Assembly: GCF_964204645.1 (NCBI RefSeq)
Contig: NC_134028.1
Span: 14,003,263-14,067,262 of the forward strand
DNA length: 64,000 nucleotides
Source of the DNA: Tubulanus polymorphus
Lineage: Eukaryota > Nemertea > Palaeonemertea > Tubulaniformes > Tubulanidae
Direction of reading: 5' to 3'
The stretch's first letter is position 1. Each line of letters starts with the position of its first letter. The notes under the pieces were generated by a model. The model saw only the letters and a list, made by a program, of their open reading frames with translations. It searched no databases and was not told where the DNA came from. The translations under genes were made by a program, and so were the position numbers. Positions 55,500 to 64,000 of the stretch are shown in pieces.

Positions 55500-55919
55500 G
55501 CTTCTGCAATTATAACTATTATAGGATCGGCAATTGTTAACGCTTTAGCATTTACTGGAGGTGGATATTTATTTAAACATATTGATAAAAATAGTTCATT
55601 AGGAGAACAAAGAAGACATGACTTAGCATTAGAGAAATACAATAAAGCAGCAGAAGAATATAGAGAAAAGAGGCAAAACTATATGGATTATATTAACAAA
55701 GAATTATATGATCAGAAGATTTCACATAGAGATTTTCAATCAGTTGATGATGCAATGAGTTTATATAACGCGGTAACAAATAAAGAAAAATTACATCTAT
55801 ACAAACCTAAATTATCAGATTATTATACCCCAAGTAAAGAACAACAGAAATATGAAATAATATGGATTTTAGGTGGAACTGTTATTGTTATATTTGTAGC
55901 ATATAAATTTACTAATTAG
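55497..55919 (+). CDS. MASAI-type 140-aa membrane protein
   Basis: It is intact. An N-terminal hydrophobic helix (1-30, with GGGYLF), a charged helix (LALEKYNKAAEEYREKRQNYMDYINKEL), an SVDDAMSLYNAVTNKEK helix and LSDYYTPSKEQQKYE precede a C-terminal transmembrane segment (about 122-138). This order is typical of a family repeatedly found in Polintons next to the small 73-aa protein. Function is not established. The C copy is broken by two stops. Confidence 0.82.
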   Translation: MASAIITIIGSAIVNALAFTGGGYLFKHIDKNSSLGEQRRHDLALEKYNKAAEEYREKRQNYMDYINKELYDQKISHRDFQSVDDAMSLYNAVTNKEKLHLYKPKLSDYYTPSKEQQKYEIIWILGGTVIVIFVAYKFTN

Positions 55920-55938
55920 TAATTTTAATTCTAAATAA

Positions 55939-56373
55939 ATGGAAGATAAAGTTGATAGTATTGATATTATTCCTCATGATATAAATAAAACTAAATTAAA
56001 AACATATTTAGAAAAACAAATATTAGAATTTGAAAGTGACTTAAAGATAAAAAAGAAAAAATATTTAAAAAGTAAAATTATATTTTATTTGATTATTAGT
56101 GGTTCGGTTACAATTAGTTCTGTAATAACATTTCTAGCAATATTCAGTCCATTAACACCTTTAGCTATATCAATTGGTGTATTAGGATTAAGTTCAAGTG
56201 TTTTAGCTGGCATAAGTTCAAAATTAAATATAAAAAGTAATAAAGAAAAAATTAAAACTAATATTTAAAGAAATTAATAAATTAAAGAATACACTAGATT
56301 ATATAATAAGTTTAATGGCCATATAACAGTTGAAGAACAAGATAAATTATTAAAAGAATTAATAAATTATTAA
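55939..56373 (+). pseudogene. Small two-span membrane protein, frameshifted near the end
   Basis: The frame is open to 56268 (109 codons), then a 1-bp insertion near 56265 causes an early stop. The downstream codons match C to 56373, after a further indel near 56314. The N-terminal charged helix is followed by hydrophobic residues about 47-95. It is the same gene as 28692-29127, and both copies are damaged near the same place. Confidence 0.7.
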
Positions 56374-56389
56374 TTTTTTTATTAAATAA

Positions 56390-57778
56390 ATGGTAGATAG
56401 TTTTCCAAAAGCTTTCCAATATAATAAATCAATTAAATATAATATTCCAGCAATAGATTTTAATAAAGATATTACATATAGAAATGAAGTTTTAGATTCA
56501 TTAACTAATTTAGAAATTTATGTTACTGAAACTAATAATTTTAATGCAAAGATGGAAAATATATTTCATGTATATTTAATTAATTTTAAAAAATTGAAAG
56601 ATGAAAAACAATGGTTATTAAAATCTAATATGAAGTATTGGCAGAACCAATTAAATTTTGCTGTTTATTGTGCAACAACAGGATGTGGAATTAGTTGGAA
56701 TGATCATTTGAATAATTCTAAATATAAATTAATTCAAAGTTTATTTAGATTTCATACATACTTTCAAATCAGAATAATATTAAATGAATTAGAGTGCGCT
56801 TTACCAGGATCAAGATATTTTAAAGAATTAGATAATAATATTAATTTATCAAAATTTTATAAAATATGTAATGAATTTAATATAGATATAAATAATTCTG
56901 ATTTTAGAACAAAAATTGGAACAATAAGATCACTTCCTTGCCCTAAAAAGATTGCAGAATATTGCGCACTTCCCATACCACCTAATAGCTTTTATAATAT
57001 CTATAATAATAAATTAGGTTATGGTAAAATAGAAACAAAGGATTTAGAAACATTAAATTTAAATAAATTACCGAAATTTTATGATCATTTAAAACAAGAA
57101 AACAATAATGGTTGGGTTTATTTTATTTTAGAAAACAGTGAAGGTTTCACTAAATCAGGTATAGAAAGAATAAATCAATCTATTAGAACTTATTTGATAT
57201 GTATTCTAGGATCACAGGTTGAAACAAGATCACCGATAATTGGAAATTTGAATACATCATTCGATACACAGAAACAATTTAAAGTTTTATTTGAAGATTC
57301 AATTCATAATGATAAAAATAGATCGATTCCAGAAAACATTATAAGATATCAAAATTATTTAGATAAATCTCATGTAAGACTTAATTATTGTATAGGCCCT
57401 AATCTATTAATCATTTCTAATGATTTAGTATTAAAGATGGGACATATAATTGGTAATAATAATCTAATTAAAACTGCAACAATAAATAATTCATTTGGAT
57501 TGAATGATATGAATAAAAAGATTATTACCGCTCCAAAATTAATGGATGGGGAAAAAAATAAAAAACATATTCAATCAACAGAAACTAAAACTAAGAATAT
57601 TAAATTAAATAATGATTCTAAAATAAAAGATTATAATACATTCGAAAATATAAAAACTGATAATATTCAACATGATATAATTAAAACTAATGATGGTAAT
57701 AAATCCCATGAAAATACTAAATTAGCTATAACTTGTATAGGAATTGTAATCGGAGGAACATTATATTTTGAATTTTAA
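56390..57778 (+). CDS. Conserved Polinton 462-aa protein, long-cassette form
   Basis: It is intact, starting MVDSFPKAFQYNKSIKYN. It is nearly identical to the 433-aa protein of C over most of its length (NMKYWQNQLNFAVYCATTGCG; RINQSIRTYLICILGSQVETRS; C-terminal transmembrane TCIGIVIGGTLYF). Codons 56908-57100 instead encode an unrelated, longer segment with RSLPCPKKIAEYCALPIPP and a tyrosine/asparagine-rich stretch. A second small difference is at about 56573-56610. The anchored C-terminus and capsid-block position suggest a virion protein, which is inference. Confidence 0.82.
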   Translation: MVDSFPKAFQYNKSIKYNIPAIDFNKDITYRNEVLDSLTNLEIYVTETNNFNAKMENIFHVYLINFKKLKDEKQWLLKSNMKYWQNQLNFAVYCATTGCGISWNDHLNNSKYKLIQSLFRFHTYFQIRIILNELECALPGSRYFKELDNNINLSKFYKICNEFNIDINNSDFRTKIGTIRSLPCPKKIAEYCALPIPPNSFYNIYNNKLGYGKIETKDLETLNLNKLPKFYDHLKQENNNGWVYFILENSEGFTKSGIERINQSIRTYLICILGSQVETRSPIIGNLNTSFDTQKQFKVLFEDSIHNDKNRSIPENIIRYQNYLDKSHVRLNYCIGPNLLIISNDLVLKMGHIIGNNNLIKTATINNSFGLNDMNKKIITAPKLMDGEKNKKHIQSTETKTKNIKLNNDSKIKDYNTFENIKTDNIQHDIIKTNDGNKSHENTKLAITCIGIVIGGTLYFEF

Positions 57779-57794
57779 TTTTCTTATTATGTAA

Positions 57795-59266
57795 ATGGAT
57801 GTAGAAGGTGGAGAAGATTATGAAATGGGAGAAATGGGAAATAATAATGAAGGATATATTGATGATGAACCACAACCTGATTTTAATGAAACTAATATTG
57901 AAAATGATGATGAATCAGCATATAATTCTAATTTAGCAGATAGTGGTTCTAAAGCCCCATCAACAGATGAATTTGATAGAAGAACTAGATCGAGAATAAA
58001 TCCTGAAAATGAAAATCAAGGTTTATCAAGACAAGATTTAGAAAATTATAAATTTATATATAAATTCCAACATGTATTTGAAGAATCTGGATATAATATA
58101 AATGACAGAGGCGCCAGACTTTTAGTAGAAAATTTAAAACTTTTTAAAGGTAAATATTATTATCATTTGGATGGTGTGGATGGTATTATATTGATATCAC
58201 TAATCAAAGGACAAGACTAACTAAAATATAAGCGGAATCAACTTTGCTTAAGTTAGAACCAGATAGAATTAAGAGAATAAGTAATAGTAATGAAATAACT
58301 GATGTTACACAAGAAGAAAGAGATGATAATATACTAGAATTTAGTCAAAGAATTGATGACTTATTAAAAATAATCAATAATAATTTAGAAACAGAAACAA
58401 CTTCTGAACAGAATAAAACTTCCAAAACTAGTAAACTTAAATCAAATAAAGTTCCAATTGAAAAACTTTTACCGAATGGATTACTTGATGCAACAGATCA
58501 AGAATTAGAAGATTTAGATATATTTTCTGATAAAGCAATTAGAGAGATTATTAGTATAAGAAATGCATCTGATAAAATTGCGCATGATAAAAGTATAAGA
58601 GATTTTAAAATTAGAACTTTAGAAAAAGAATTAACTGATAAAAATAAAGAAATAGAACAATTAAAATTAGATAGAGATAATAAAGTTATTGAAGAAATTG
58701 AATTTAAAAAAAGAAATGCATATTTAGAAAAAGAAAAAGATGATTTAGAATATAACATAGAATTACAAAAAGAAGAAATTAAATCATTATTAAAATCATA
58801 TGATTATAATATTAATAGATTAAAGGATGTTTTTAAAAGATATCTAATAAAACCAGATTCTAGAATATCATTGAAAGATAGAATAAAATTATTATTTAAG
58901 TTTGAAGGAATAACAATTCTTTCAATTCTAACATCTGTAACTATGGTATTTACAACAATTGGTTTAGCAATATCAAATGCTTTAAAATCTACGCCTACAC
59001 CCAATAAACCAGATAAACCCCCAGGTAATATTTCTATACAAGATAAAGTTAAAGATGGTTTAAAGAAATTAGCAAAATATTTATGGGAACTATCTAAAAA
59101 ATCTACTGCAGCTTTACCAGGAATTATTGCATCAATTGTTGGTTTTATATTGAAATCTGCAGGAAACATTATTAACTTTGCTGCTGAACATATTATTTTA
59201 TTTTTAATAACTGTTGTAAGTGCTATTATTTTTGGGTTAGTAAATATTATATCAAAAAATAAATAA
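57795..59266 (+). pseudogene. Coiled-coil membrane protein with acidic N-terminus, split
   Basis: Two open frames, 57795-58220 (MDVEGGEDYEMGEMG ... ) and 58244-59266, are one gene. Codons after GYNINDRGARLLVENLK run out of frame near 58180, and a TAA at about 58230 replaces a leucine codon of C. The second part has a coiled coil (about 58600-58800, LEKELTDKNKEIEQLKLDRDN), then KDRIKLLFKFEGITILSILT, a PTPNKPDKPPG linker and two more hydrophobic segments. ALPGIIASIVGFILKSAG is a family signature. It probably associates with membrane or capsid interior; unproven. Confidence 0.75.
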
Positions 59267-59286
59267 TTAATTTTTTTGTTAAATCA

Positions 59287-60534
59287 ATGAGTGGGAGTTA
59301 TATCAATCCTTCTAAGAATCATAGAATATCTAATGCTATTAAAGCAGAAAGATCACATCATATAATTACTCATAACCCTTCTAATATTAATCCCGATGAA
59401 ACTTTATACGTTAGAATTCCTCGATTAACACAAAATACTTTTTATGTTCCAAATAGTATTTATTTATCGGCCGATATAAAAGTAATCGGTAATAATAATA
59501 ATTATGTTGTTGATAATGTTGGAAGATATTTGATTAAAAAGTTAACAATAAAGATTGGTCCAGAAACAGTTTTCTCATTAGATGATTATAATTTATTTAT
59601 GCATTATAAAGATTTATGGTTAACTAAAGAAAATAGAAATAATATGATATTTCAAGGCATCCAATCAGAAAACCAAAATAAATTAAGATCAGAAGCTAAT
59701 AGCGCAATATTAACTAATGCTGTAGATAAATTGATAAAAAGTATATATGGAAGCAAATATAAAATTCCATTAGACTTTGAATTGATAAATAATAATGCAC
59801 CTTTATATAAATACGCAATTCAAGAAGATATTATATTTGAGATAACGTTTGCTCCTGTAAATGAAATTGTATTATCTAGCGTTGTTAAAGATATGAGTTA
59901 TAAATTATCGAATATATGTTTAGAATATGACACAGTAACTGATGAAAATATTTCAAGTATAATTCAAACTAAATACAATCAAGGATTTTCATTATTATAT
60001 GATTATATTGATAAATTTAAAACCGTAACTATTAATGCAAATGATGAAATAATTAATGAGAATATTAACTTCCCAAGAAGATCTATTAAAGGCATATTAA
60101 TATTTTTTACCATTGCAACATATACTAATGGCGCAATAAATGTTGATAATTATTATAATCCTGAAATAACAAAAGTAGAAATAACTATCGAAGGAATAGC
60201 AAATAAAATATTTTGTCAAGGAATGAGAATGATTGATCAATGGCCAGAAATTAGAAAACATTTTATGAATGAAAAAGTAAAATCATTTGAAAATTGTAAC
60301 ATTAATCAAATTGATTATTATACCGGTAATAAATATGCATTATGGTTAGATTTTAGAACAACAGAGGATAATTCATCACATGGTTCTGGAAAAAAACTGC
60401 AAAACACTAAAGATGGAATACAATTATTCATGACAAAGAATAAAGGAATCAAAAATTTTAAAATGCATATTTATATTATATCTGACGCGCAATTAAATAT
60501 TATAAATTCACAATTAGATAGTGTTATGTATTAA
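59287..60534 (+). CDS. MCP: Major capsid protein, double jelly-roll
   Basis: The 415-aa frame is intact. It is the hexon-type protein that forms the icosahedral shell. It is identified by NPDETLYVRIPRLTQNTFYV (residues about 34-53), NVGRYLIKKLTIKIGPETVFSL, LWLTKENRNNMIFQGIQSEN and CLEYDTVTDENISSIIQ in the first part, and by a second barrel region with GIANKIFCQGMRMIDQWPEI and a C-terminal NFKMHIYIISDAQLNI. Its length is usual for Polinton capsid proteins. It is preceded by the T-run/TTAAATCAATG start context. The copy in C has two frameshifts. Confidence 0.95.
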   Translation: MSGSYINPSKNHRISNAIKAERSHHIITHNPSNINPDETLYVRIPRLTQNTFYVPNSIYLSADIKVIGNNNNYVVDNVGRYLIKKLTIKIGPETVFSLDDYNLFMHYKDLWLTKENRNNMIFQGIQSENQNKLRSEANSAILTNAVDKLIKSIYGSKYKIPLDFELINNNAPLYKYAIQEDIIFEITFAPVNEIVLSSVVKDMSYKLSNICLEYDTVTDENISSIIQTKYNQGFSLLYDYIDKFKTVTINANDEIINENINFPRRSIKGILIFFTIATYTNGAINVDNYYNPEITKVEITIEGIANKIFCQGMRMIDQWPEIRKHFMNEKVKSFENCNINQIDYYTGNKYALWLDFRTTEDNSSHGSGKKLQNTKDGIQLFMTKNKGIKNFKMHIYIISDAQLNIINSQLDSVMY

Positions 60535-60566
60535 AATTTTAACTTTAATAAAAAATCTTATATTAA

Positions 60567-61393
60567 ATGGAAGGAGGTAAAGTATATAAACATATTCCAT
60601 ACATCGATACACATGAAAATAATGATGGTTTATATTATGTAATACCTTGTAATATAGCTTTGATATTTGATCCTATTTTCAAAATTTATAAAACTAAACT
60701 AATAGAAATCGATAATAATAAAGGTGGTGTTGTTGATAATTTAAGTAATGTAATTGATAATAATGTAATACCTACTACAGTAATACCTACTACAGTAATA
60801 CCTACTACTTCTGATAATATAATACCTACTACATCTAATAATAAAATGATATTAGATGTTAGTGAAAATAGAAATTATTGTGGTTATTGTAATGGTGAAT
60901 TTTCAAACGCTCCATCAAATTGGAATAAACATATGAATACAAATTCACATAATACTAATGTTATAGAACGTGTTGGTTTAAAAGAATTTATAGAACACCC
61001 ATTTAGATATGTTACAAAATTTGTTTCAAATAAAAAAGTAAATGGTAAAGAATTATATGAAGATTTTTTATTAGCAACACCTAATAAAGATGAATTAGAT
61101 TTAAGCGATGCTAATGAAATATTAGGATCAAACACTGTAAATGAAATATTAGGAGCAAACACTAATAAAGATTCTATGAAACATAAAGTAGAAAATAATA
61201 ATAATTTGATTGGATGAATAAGTATAAAAATGAAACAAATATTGATGATTCGGTAAAAAAGGTGAAAAATAAGTATAAAAATAATAAACCAATTATTTAT
61301 GAAGATACGGTAGAGCATTTGAATAAATTGTTAGGGTCTGAAAGTGATTATAGTGAAAGTGATTCAGAAATTAATTATCTAACACTCAAATAA
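60567..61393 (+). pseudogene. Zinc-finger protein with short repeats, split near the end
   Basis: The frame 60567-61217 (216 aa) has the conserved MEGGKVYKHIPYIDTHEN start, TVIPT-type repeats (about 67-90; fewer than in C), a C2H2-like finger (Cys105, Cys108, His122, His128) and HPFRYVTKFVSN. It stops at a TGA overlapping ATG 61214, from which a 59-codon frame supplies the tail seen in C (NKPIIYEDTVEHLNKLLG and a Ser/Asp end). It is either a frameshift or a tight ATGA overlap of two ORFs; the first is likelier since C is one frame. Confidence 0.72.
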
Positions 61394-61419
61394 TAAAGGT
61401 TGAAAATTGTATAAAATAA

Positions 61420-61560
61420 TAGTAAATAAAAAAGGGGGTTTTAAGTATTTAAGGTATCTAATAGGGTATCAGGTATTAGGGTATCTAATAGGGTATCAGG
61501 TATTAGGGTATCTAATGGGGTATCAGGTATTAGGGTATCTAATAGGGTATCTACACAAAT
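61420..61560. repeat. GGTATC repeat at the convergent junction of E
   Basis: TAGGGTATCAGGTATTAGGG and TAGGGTATCTAA words alternate through about 130 bp after a GGGGGTTTTAAGTAT start. The position corresponds to the TACGTATTA repeats of C (23413-23690), but the sequence is different. Confidence 0.85.
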
Positions 61561-61562
61561 AG

Positions 61563-62174
61563 TTATTTTATAAATTTATATTCATATGGAAATTGTAGTC
61601 TTAGTAATAATTTTGAACCTTTATTATTCTTTAATTTATTCATATATTCATCATGTAATTCAGTAGGTATAATTAGATTTTCTTCCAATGATTGTTGCAT
61701 AGATTTTTTATCTTTGTTATAAAATAAAACTAGAAATCTAATGTTTTCTCTAAAGTCTTTAACAATTGAATTATATTTTTGATTTAAAACCCATGTTGTT
61801 ATCCCGAAATGTCTTCCAGAGAACGCTAGATAACATAACTCACTTTCTCTAACTTTTGAATCATGTAAATTTGCGCAATCATCTACAATGAATAATGTAT
61901 TTGATCCTTTATAAGTATCAATTGCTATTTTAATACAATTATCTAAATTTTCTTTTACTGTTTTAGGGTCTAATATAATAAACTTTTTCATCTTAACTAT
62001 ATCTCTATTGTATGTTTTATTCATTTCATAAGTAGGACAGAATAATATTATATTATCAAAATGATTCTTATAAATAGTTTCTAACAAATCTAATATGAAA
62101 TGTGTTTTACCACAGTTTGTTACTCCAGTAACTAACATATTATGCGGTTCAAATATAAATAAATCTTTATTCAT
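61563..62174 (-). CDS. ATP: A32-type genome-packaging ATPase
   Basis: The 203-aa frame is intact. It is an FtsK/HerA-superfamily motor that would load DNA into the capsid. Walker A GVTNCGKT is at residues 17-24, and Walker B LFIVDD at 94-99 is followed by CANL. SGRHFGITTWVLNQKY then follows, as in the A32-like group. The short length is normal for Polinton ATPases. The start lies 8 nt inside the integrase gene, implying one transcript. Confidence 0.93.
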   Translation of the reverse strand: MNKDLFIFEPHNMLVTGVTNCGKTHFILDLLETIYKNHFDNIILFCPTYEMNKTYNRDIVKMKKFIILDPKTVKENLDNCIKIAIDTYKGSNTLFIVDDCANLHDSKVRESELCYLAFSGRHFGITTWVLNQKYNSIVKDFRENIRFLVLFYNKDKKSMQQSLEENLIIPTELHDEYMNKLKNNKGSKLLLRLQFPYEYKFIK

Positions 62175-63264
62175 TTATTCTTTTAATTTTACTAGATAAA
62201 ATCCATTCATTAAATTTATCATCGTATCCTTTATATTTCACCAAAGAATACTTTTTTCCTTTAAGAGATTTTGTTTTCAATACTTTTTCTATTTTGTATT
62301 CTATTTCATCTGGATTTGGTACAAGTGATAATTCTTGTTCATAGAAATAACCTAATATTTCTTCATCTTTCAGATCTTCTAATTTATAAACAAAAGGTTT
62401 AGTTAATATTATCTTTTTAATTTTAAATATTTCTTCAGTAAAATTTGGGGTATAACCTTTATAAAAGGTTTTTCTATATTTAGATATTCTTACGTGTTGT
62501 CCAATTTTAAATTTAGGTTCTCCAAAATCATGTGTAACAAACGCACCATATAAATTATTCCAAACTATTTCCGAATTATCTTCTTTTCTAGCTTGTATAG
62601 GTTTCATATTTATAGAACTATGTTTAGAATTATTATAACCTTTCACTAAATCATCTAATATATTTATAGACTCATCGATATATTCATATGTTTCATTAGC
62701 AGTAAAATATTTCCACATTCTAGTTTTCAATGTTTTATTAAATCTTTCTATAATAGATGCTTTTTTGTCTGAGTGTGTTGAAAAATATTCTACATCGTTA
62801 TCAGATAATAGTTTTTTAAAATGTTTGTTATAGAATTCCTTACCTTCATCAAATTGTATCTTATCTGGAATAGCTTCTTTAAATATAGATTTAAAAGCAT
62901 TTGTTACTTCTATTCCAGTTTTATTTTTGATTGGAACTGACCATGCGTATCTACTGAATATGTCTATAACATTCAGTATCCAGAAATATCCTTTGTTGTA
63001 TTCCTCTAAGTTCTTCATGTCAATTAAATCTGCTTGCCATTGTTGATCGATATATGAAACCATAACTTTTCTTGTTAAATAAGTTTTATCCATTTTCTTG
63101 TGGATTTGGTATGTTGGTTGATTTTGTAACCATGATTTCAATTCACTATATTTTATATCACCATTATCAGATTTAATTTTACCCCATAATTCTGAAACGT
63201 TAGAATATGACACTTCACTTTCTGGGTTATAATATAAATCTCTTAAATATTGTTCTTTTTTCAT
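62167..63264 (-). CDS. INT: Retroviral-type (rve) integrase with chromodomain
   Basis: The 365-aa frame is intact. The N-terminal segment with LRDLYYNPES is followed by the catalytic core with QADLIDM, IQFDEGKEF and IIERFNKT (the D,D,E residues), then a helix YIDESINILDDLVKGYNNS, and a chromodomain (YKIEKVLKTK ... LVKYKGYDDKFNEWI) at about 322-362. It keeps four codons after EYID that the C copy lacks. The chromodomain could direct insertion to particular chromatin, as known for chromoviral integrases; here this is inference. Confidence 0.94.
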   Translation of the reverse strand: MKKEQYLRDLYYNPESEVSYSNVSELWGKIKSDNGDIKYSELKSWLQNQPTYQIHKKMDKTYLTRKVMVSYIDQQWQADLIDMKNLEEYNKGYFWILNVIDIFSRYAWSVPIKNKTGIEVTNAFKSIFKEAIPDKIQFDEGKEFYNKHFKKLLSDNDVEYFSTHSDKKASIIERFNKTLKTRMWKYFTANETYEYIDESINILDDLVKGYNNSKHSSINMKPIQARKEDNSEIVWNNLYGAFVTHDFGEPKFKIGQHVRISKYRKTFYKGYTPNFTEEIFKIKKIILTKPFVYKLEDLKDEEILGYFYEQELSLVPNPDEIEYKIEKVLKTKSLKGKKYSLVKYKGYDDKFNEWILSSKIKRINE

Positions 63265-63270
63265 TCTATT

Positions 63271-63633
63271 TTAATCCATTAATAATAATTTAGATTTAGT
63301 TTCAATGGCTTTATGATTTGACTTATTTTCTGGTATAATATGTTTCCGATTGTCATTGGAATCATATTTATCATCAGATTTGAATTTTGATTTATATATT
63401 ACACCGGATAATATAATAACTGTTACTAATCCAATTGTAATATATAATTTATAATTACTTCCAGCATTAAAAGAATCAGATGGATTATCATTTGAATCAA
63501 TATCAGGTGATTCATTTATATCAGTTAATTTCTTTTTCTTAGCTTTTTTTAATTCTGAAGATCTTTTACCTAATTCTCTTGCCCATTTAATTTGTTTCTC
63601 GGATCTAGCCTTTTTCTTAACTCCATCACTAAT
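63271..63633 (-). pseudogene. Small single-pass membrane protein, start codon lost
   Basis: The frame is open from the position of the C start codon to TAA 63271, with basic KKKARSEKQIKWARELGKR, a Ser/Asn linker and the transmembrane YKLYITIGLVTVIILSGVIY. The start is ATT here. The same G-to-T change turns the GAG of the upstream gene into TAG. The in-frame TAG found in C is absent. It could still be made from another start; unclear. Confidence 0.65.
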
Positions 63634-64000
63634 TTATTTTAGTTGATTTTTGTTCTGATTCATTTTCTCTTTCGCCGTTTGGTTGTAGTACATCTGTTTC
63701 GTTCTTACCTGATTTATATTCCATAGGCTTGATGTTCGAAAATGTTATGACGCCAGTAGAAATTAATGTCATAACCGATCCTAATTGGAATGAAGCATAA
63801 CCAACCCATTTTTGTAATTCAGTCATAACTAAATAGTCATTTTTCAAATCACTATATAATTTATTTTCATCATCAATTGGTATTAACTGGTTACATAACT
63901 TAGAATAACATTTGACAATACCATTCGAAATAGAATCATTTATTTTAGCTAATCTTGCTTCTTCATAAATCTTAAAATATTTTATTACTTTATCTGGTTT
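63629..64000 (-). CDS. Unrecognised Polinton protein, partial
   Basis: This is the C-terminal part of the counterpart of 20735-21337, running off the window end. It includes the hydrophobic FQLGSVMTLISTGVITF segment. It ends one residue earlier than C because of the G-to-T change at the gene junction. Confidence 0.7.
   Translation of the reverse strand, partial: KPDKVIKYFKIYEEARLAKINDSISNGIVKCYSKLCNQLIPIDDENKLYSDLKNDYLVMTELQKWVGYASFQLGSVMTLISTGVITFSNIKPMEYKSGKNETDVLQPNGERENESEQKSTKIN

Larger units (their letters stand above)
49269..64000. mobile_element. Element E: second Polinton, right end outside the window
   Basis: It begins AGTAATAGGGGTAATGGGCT after AGCAAT (49263-49268), the presumed left target duplication. 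The map is that of element C in reverse: polymerase to zinc-finger gene on the plus strand, then ATPase, integrase and upstream genes on the minus strand. By comparison with C about 2.2 kb, including the right TIR, lies beyond 64000. It interrupts the BEL/Pao pol gene. The capsid protein, ATPase, integrase and several small genes are intact; the polymerase, small ORF and penton are broken. Confidence 0.95.

Noticed and set aside
58498-59169. Antisense open frames under the coiled-coil gene (and similar ones at 25909, 23849, 31792, 53140 and 60884)
   Set aside because: They are low-complexity shadows of well-supported genes on the other strand.
61214-61217. Programmed frameshift at the ATGA overlap in the E zinc-finger gene
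   Set aside because: The C copy is a single continuous frame and no slippery site is evident at the overlap.

Overview
This is eukaryotic, almost certainly animal, repeat-rich DNA. No intact host gene was found. The animal assignment rests on a BEL/Pao retrotransposon (a metazoan family), Penelope-like and LINE remnants, and a dense set of CTCF-like motifs in a local repeat, which would fit a bilaterian. The species cannot be named from the sequence. Most coding content belongs to one group of Polinton/Maverick elements: adintovirus-like integrated DNA viruses with a protein-primed DNA polymerase B, a chromodomain integrase, a packaging ATPase and capsid proteins. They are visibly more AT-rich than their surroundings.

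Layout. (1) 557-4615, element A: a collapsed Polinton with 6-bp target duplications TATAAA. (2) 4622-10682: host sequence with a minisatellite, a tRNA-like relic, a small Polinton fragment, a Penelope-like RT fragment and a host repeat (R2). (3) 10689-13855, element B: a short element (target duplication GAGGTT) with Polinton-type ends, one intact unrecognised zinc-finger ORF and about 78 copies of a 24-bp repeat. (4) about 14330-16609, relic F: a decayed Polinton piece. (5) 16611-18684: host repeat R1 and flank. (6) 18685-35936, element C: a complete 17.25-kb Polinton with target duplication CACTGG; a paralogous uninterrupted site lies at 42257-42262. (7) 35943-43170: R2 and R1 copies. (8) 43175-44600, element D: one end of another Polinton. 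(9) 44601-49262: LINE, Penelope-like and BEL/Pao remnants. (10) 49269 to the window end, element E: a second near-complete Polinton inserted in the BEL/Pao pol gene and cut off by the window.

How the genes work together. C and E have the same map in opposite orientations. From one end a long array runs one way: DNA polymerase B, a small possible nucleic-acid-binding protein, penton, four small (mostly membrane) proteins, a 430-460 aa anchored protein, a coiled-coil membrane protein, the double-jelly-roll major capsid protein and a zinc-finger protein. From the other end the opposing genes are two small ORFs, a membrane protein, integrase and packaging ATPase. The two blocks converge on a short-repeat junction. 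Both copies are damaged. In E the major capsid protein, ATPase and integrase are open, while the polymerase and penton are broken. In C the integrase, the full-length penton and the 433-aa protein are open, while the polymerase, capsid protein and ATPase are broken. Several breaks lie in A/T runs, so consensus error should be excluded before calling all of them real.

Points most worth a second look: element B as a possible Polinton satellite; element ends that are themselves palindromes and whose terminal repeats embed the 5' end of the first gene; a sequence-swapped cassette in one conserved Polinton protein; a shared start-site motif; and the host repeat R1 with regularly spaced CTCF-like motifs.
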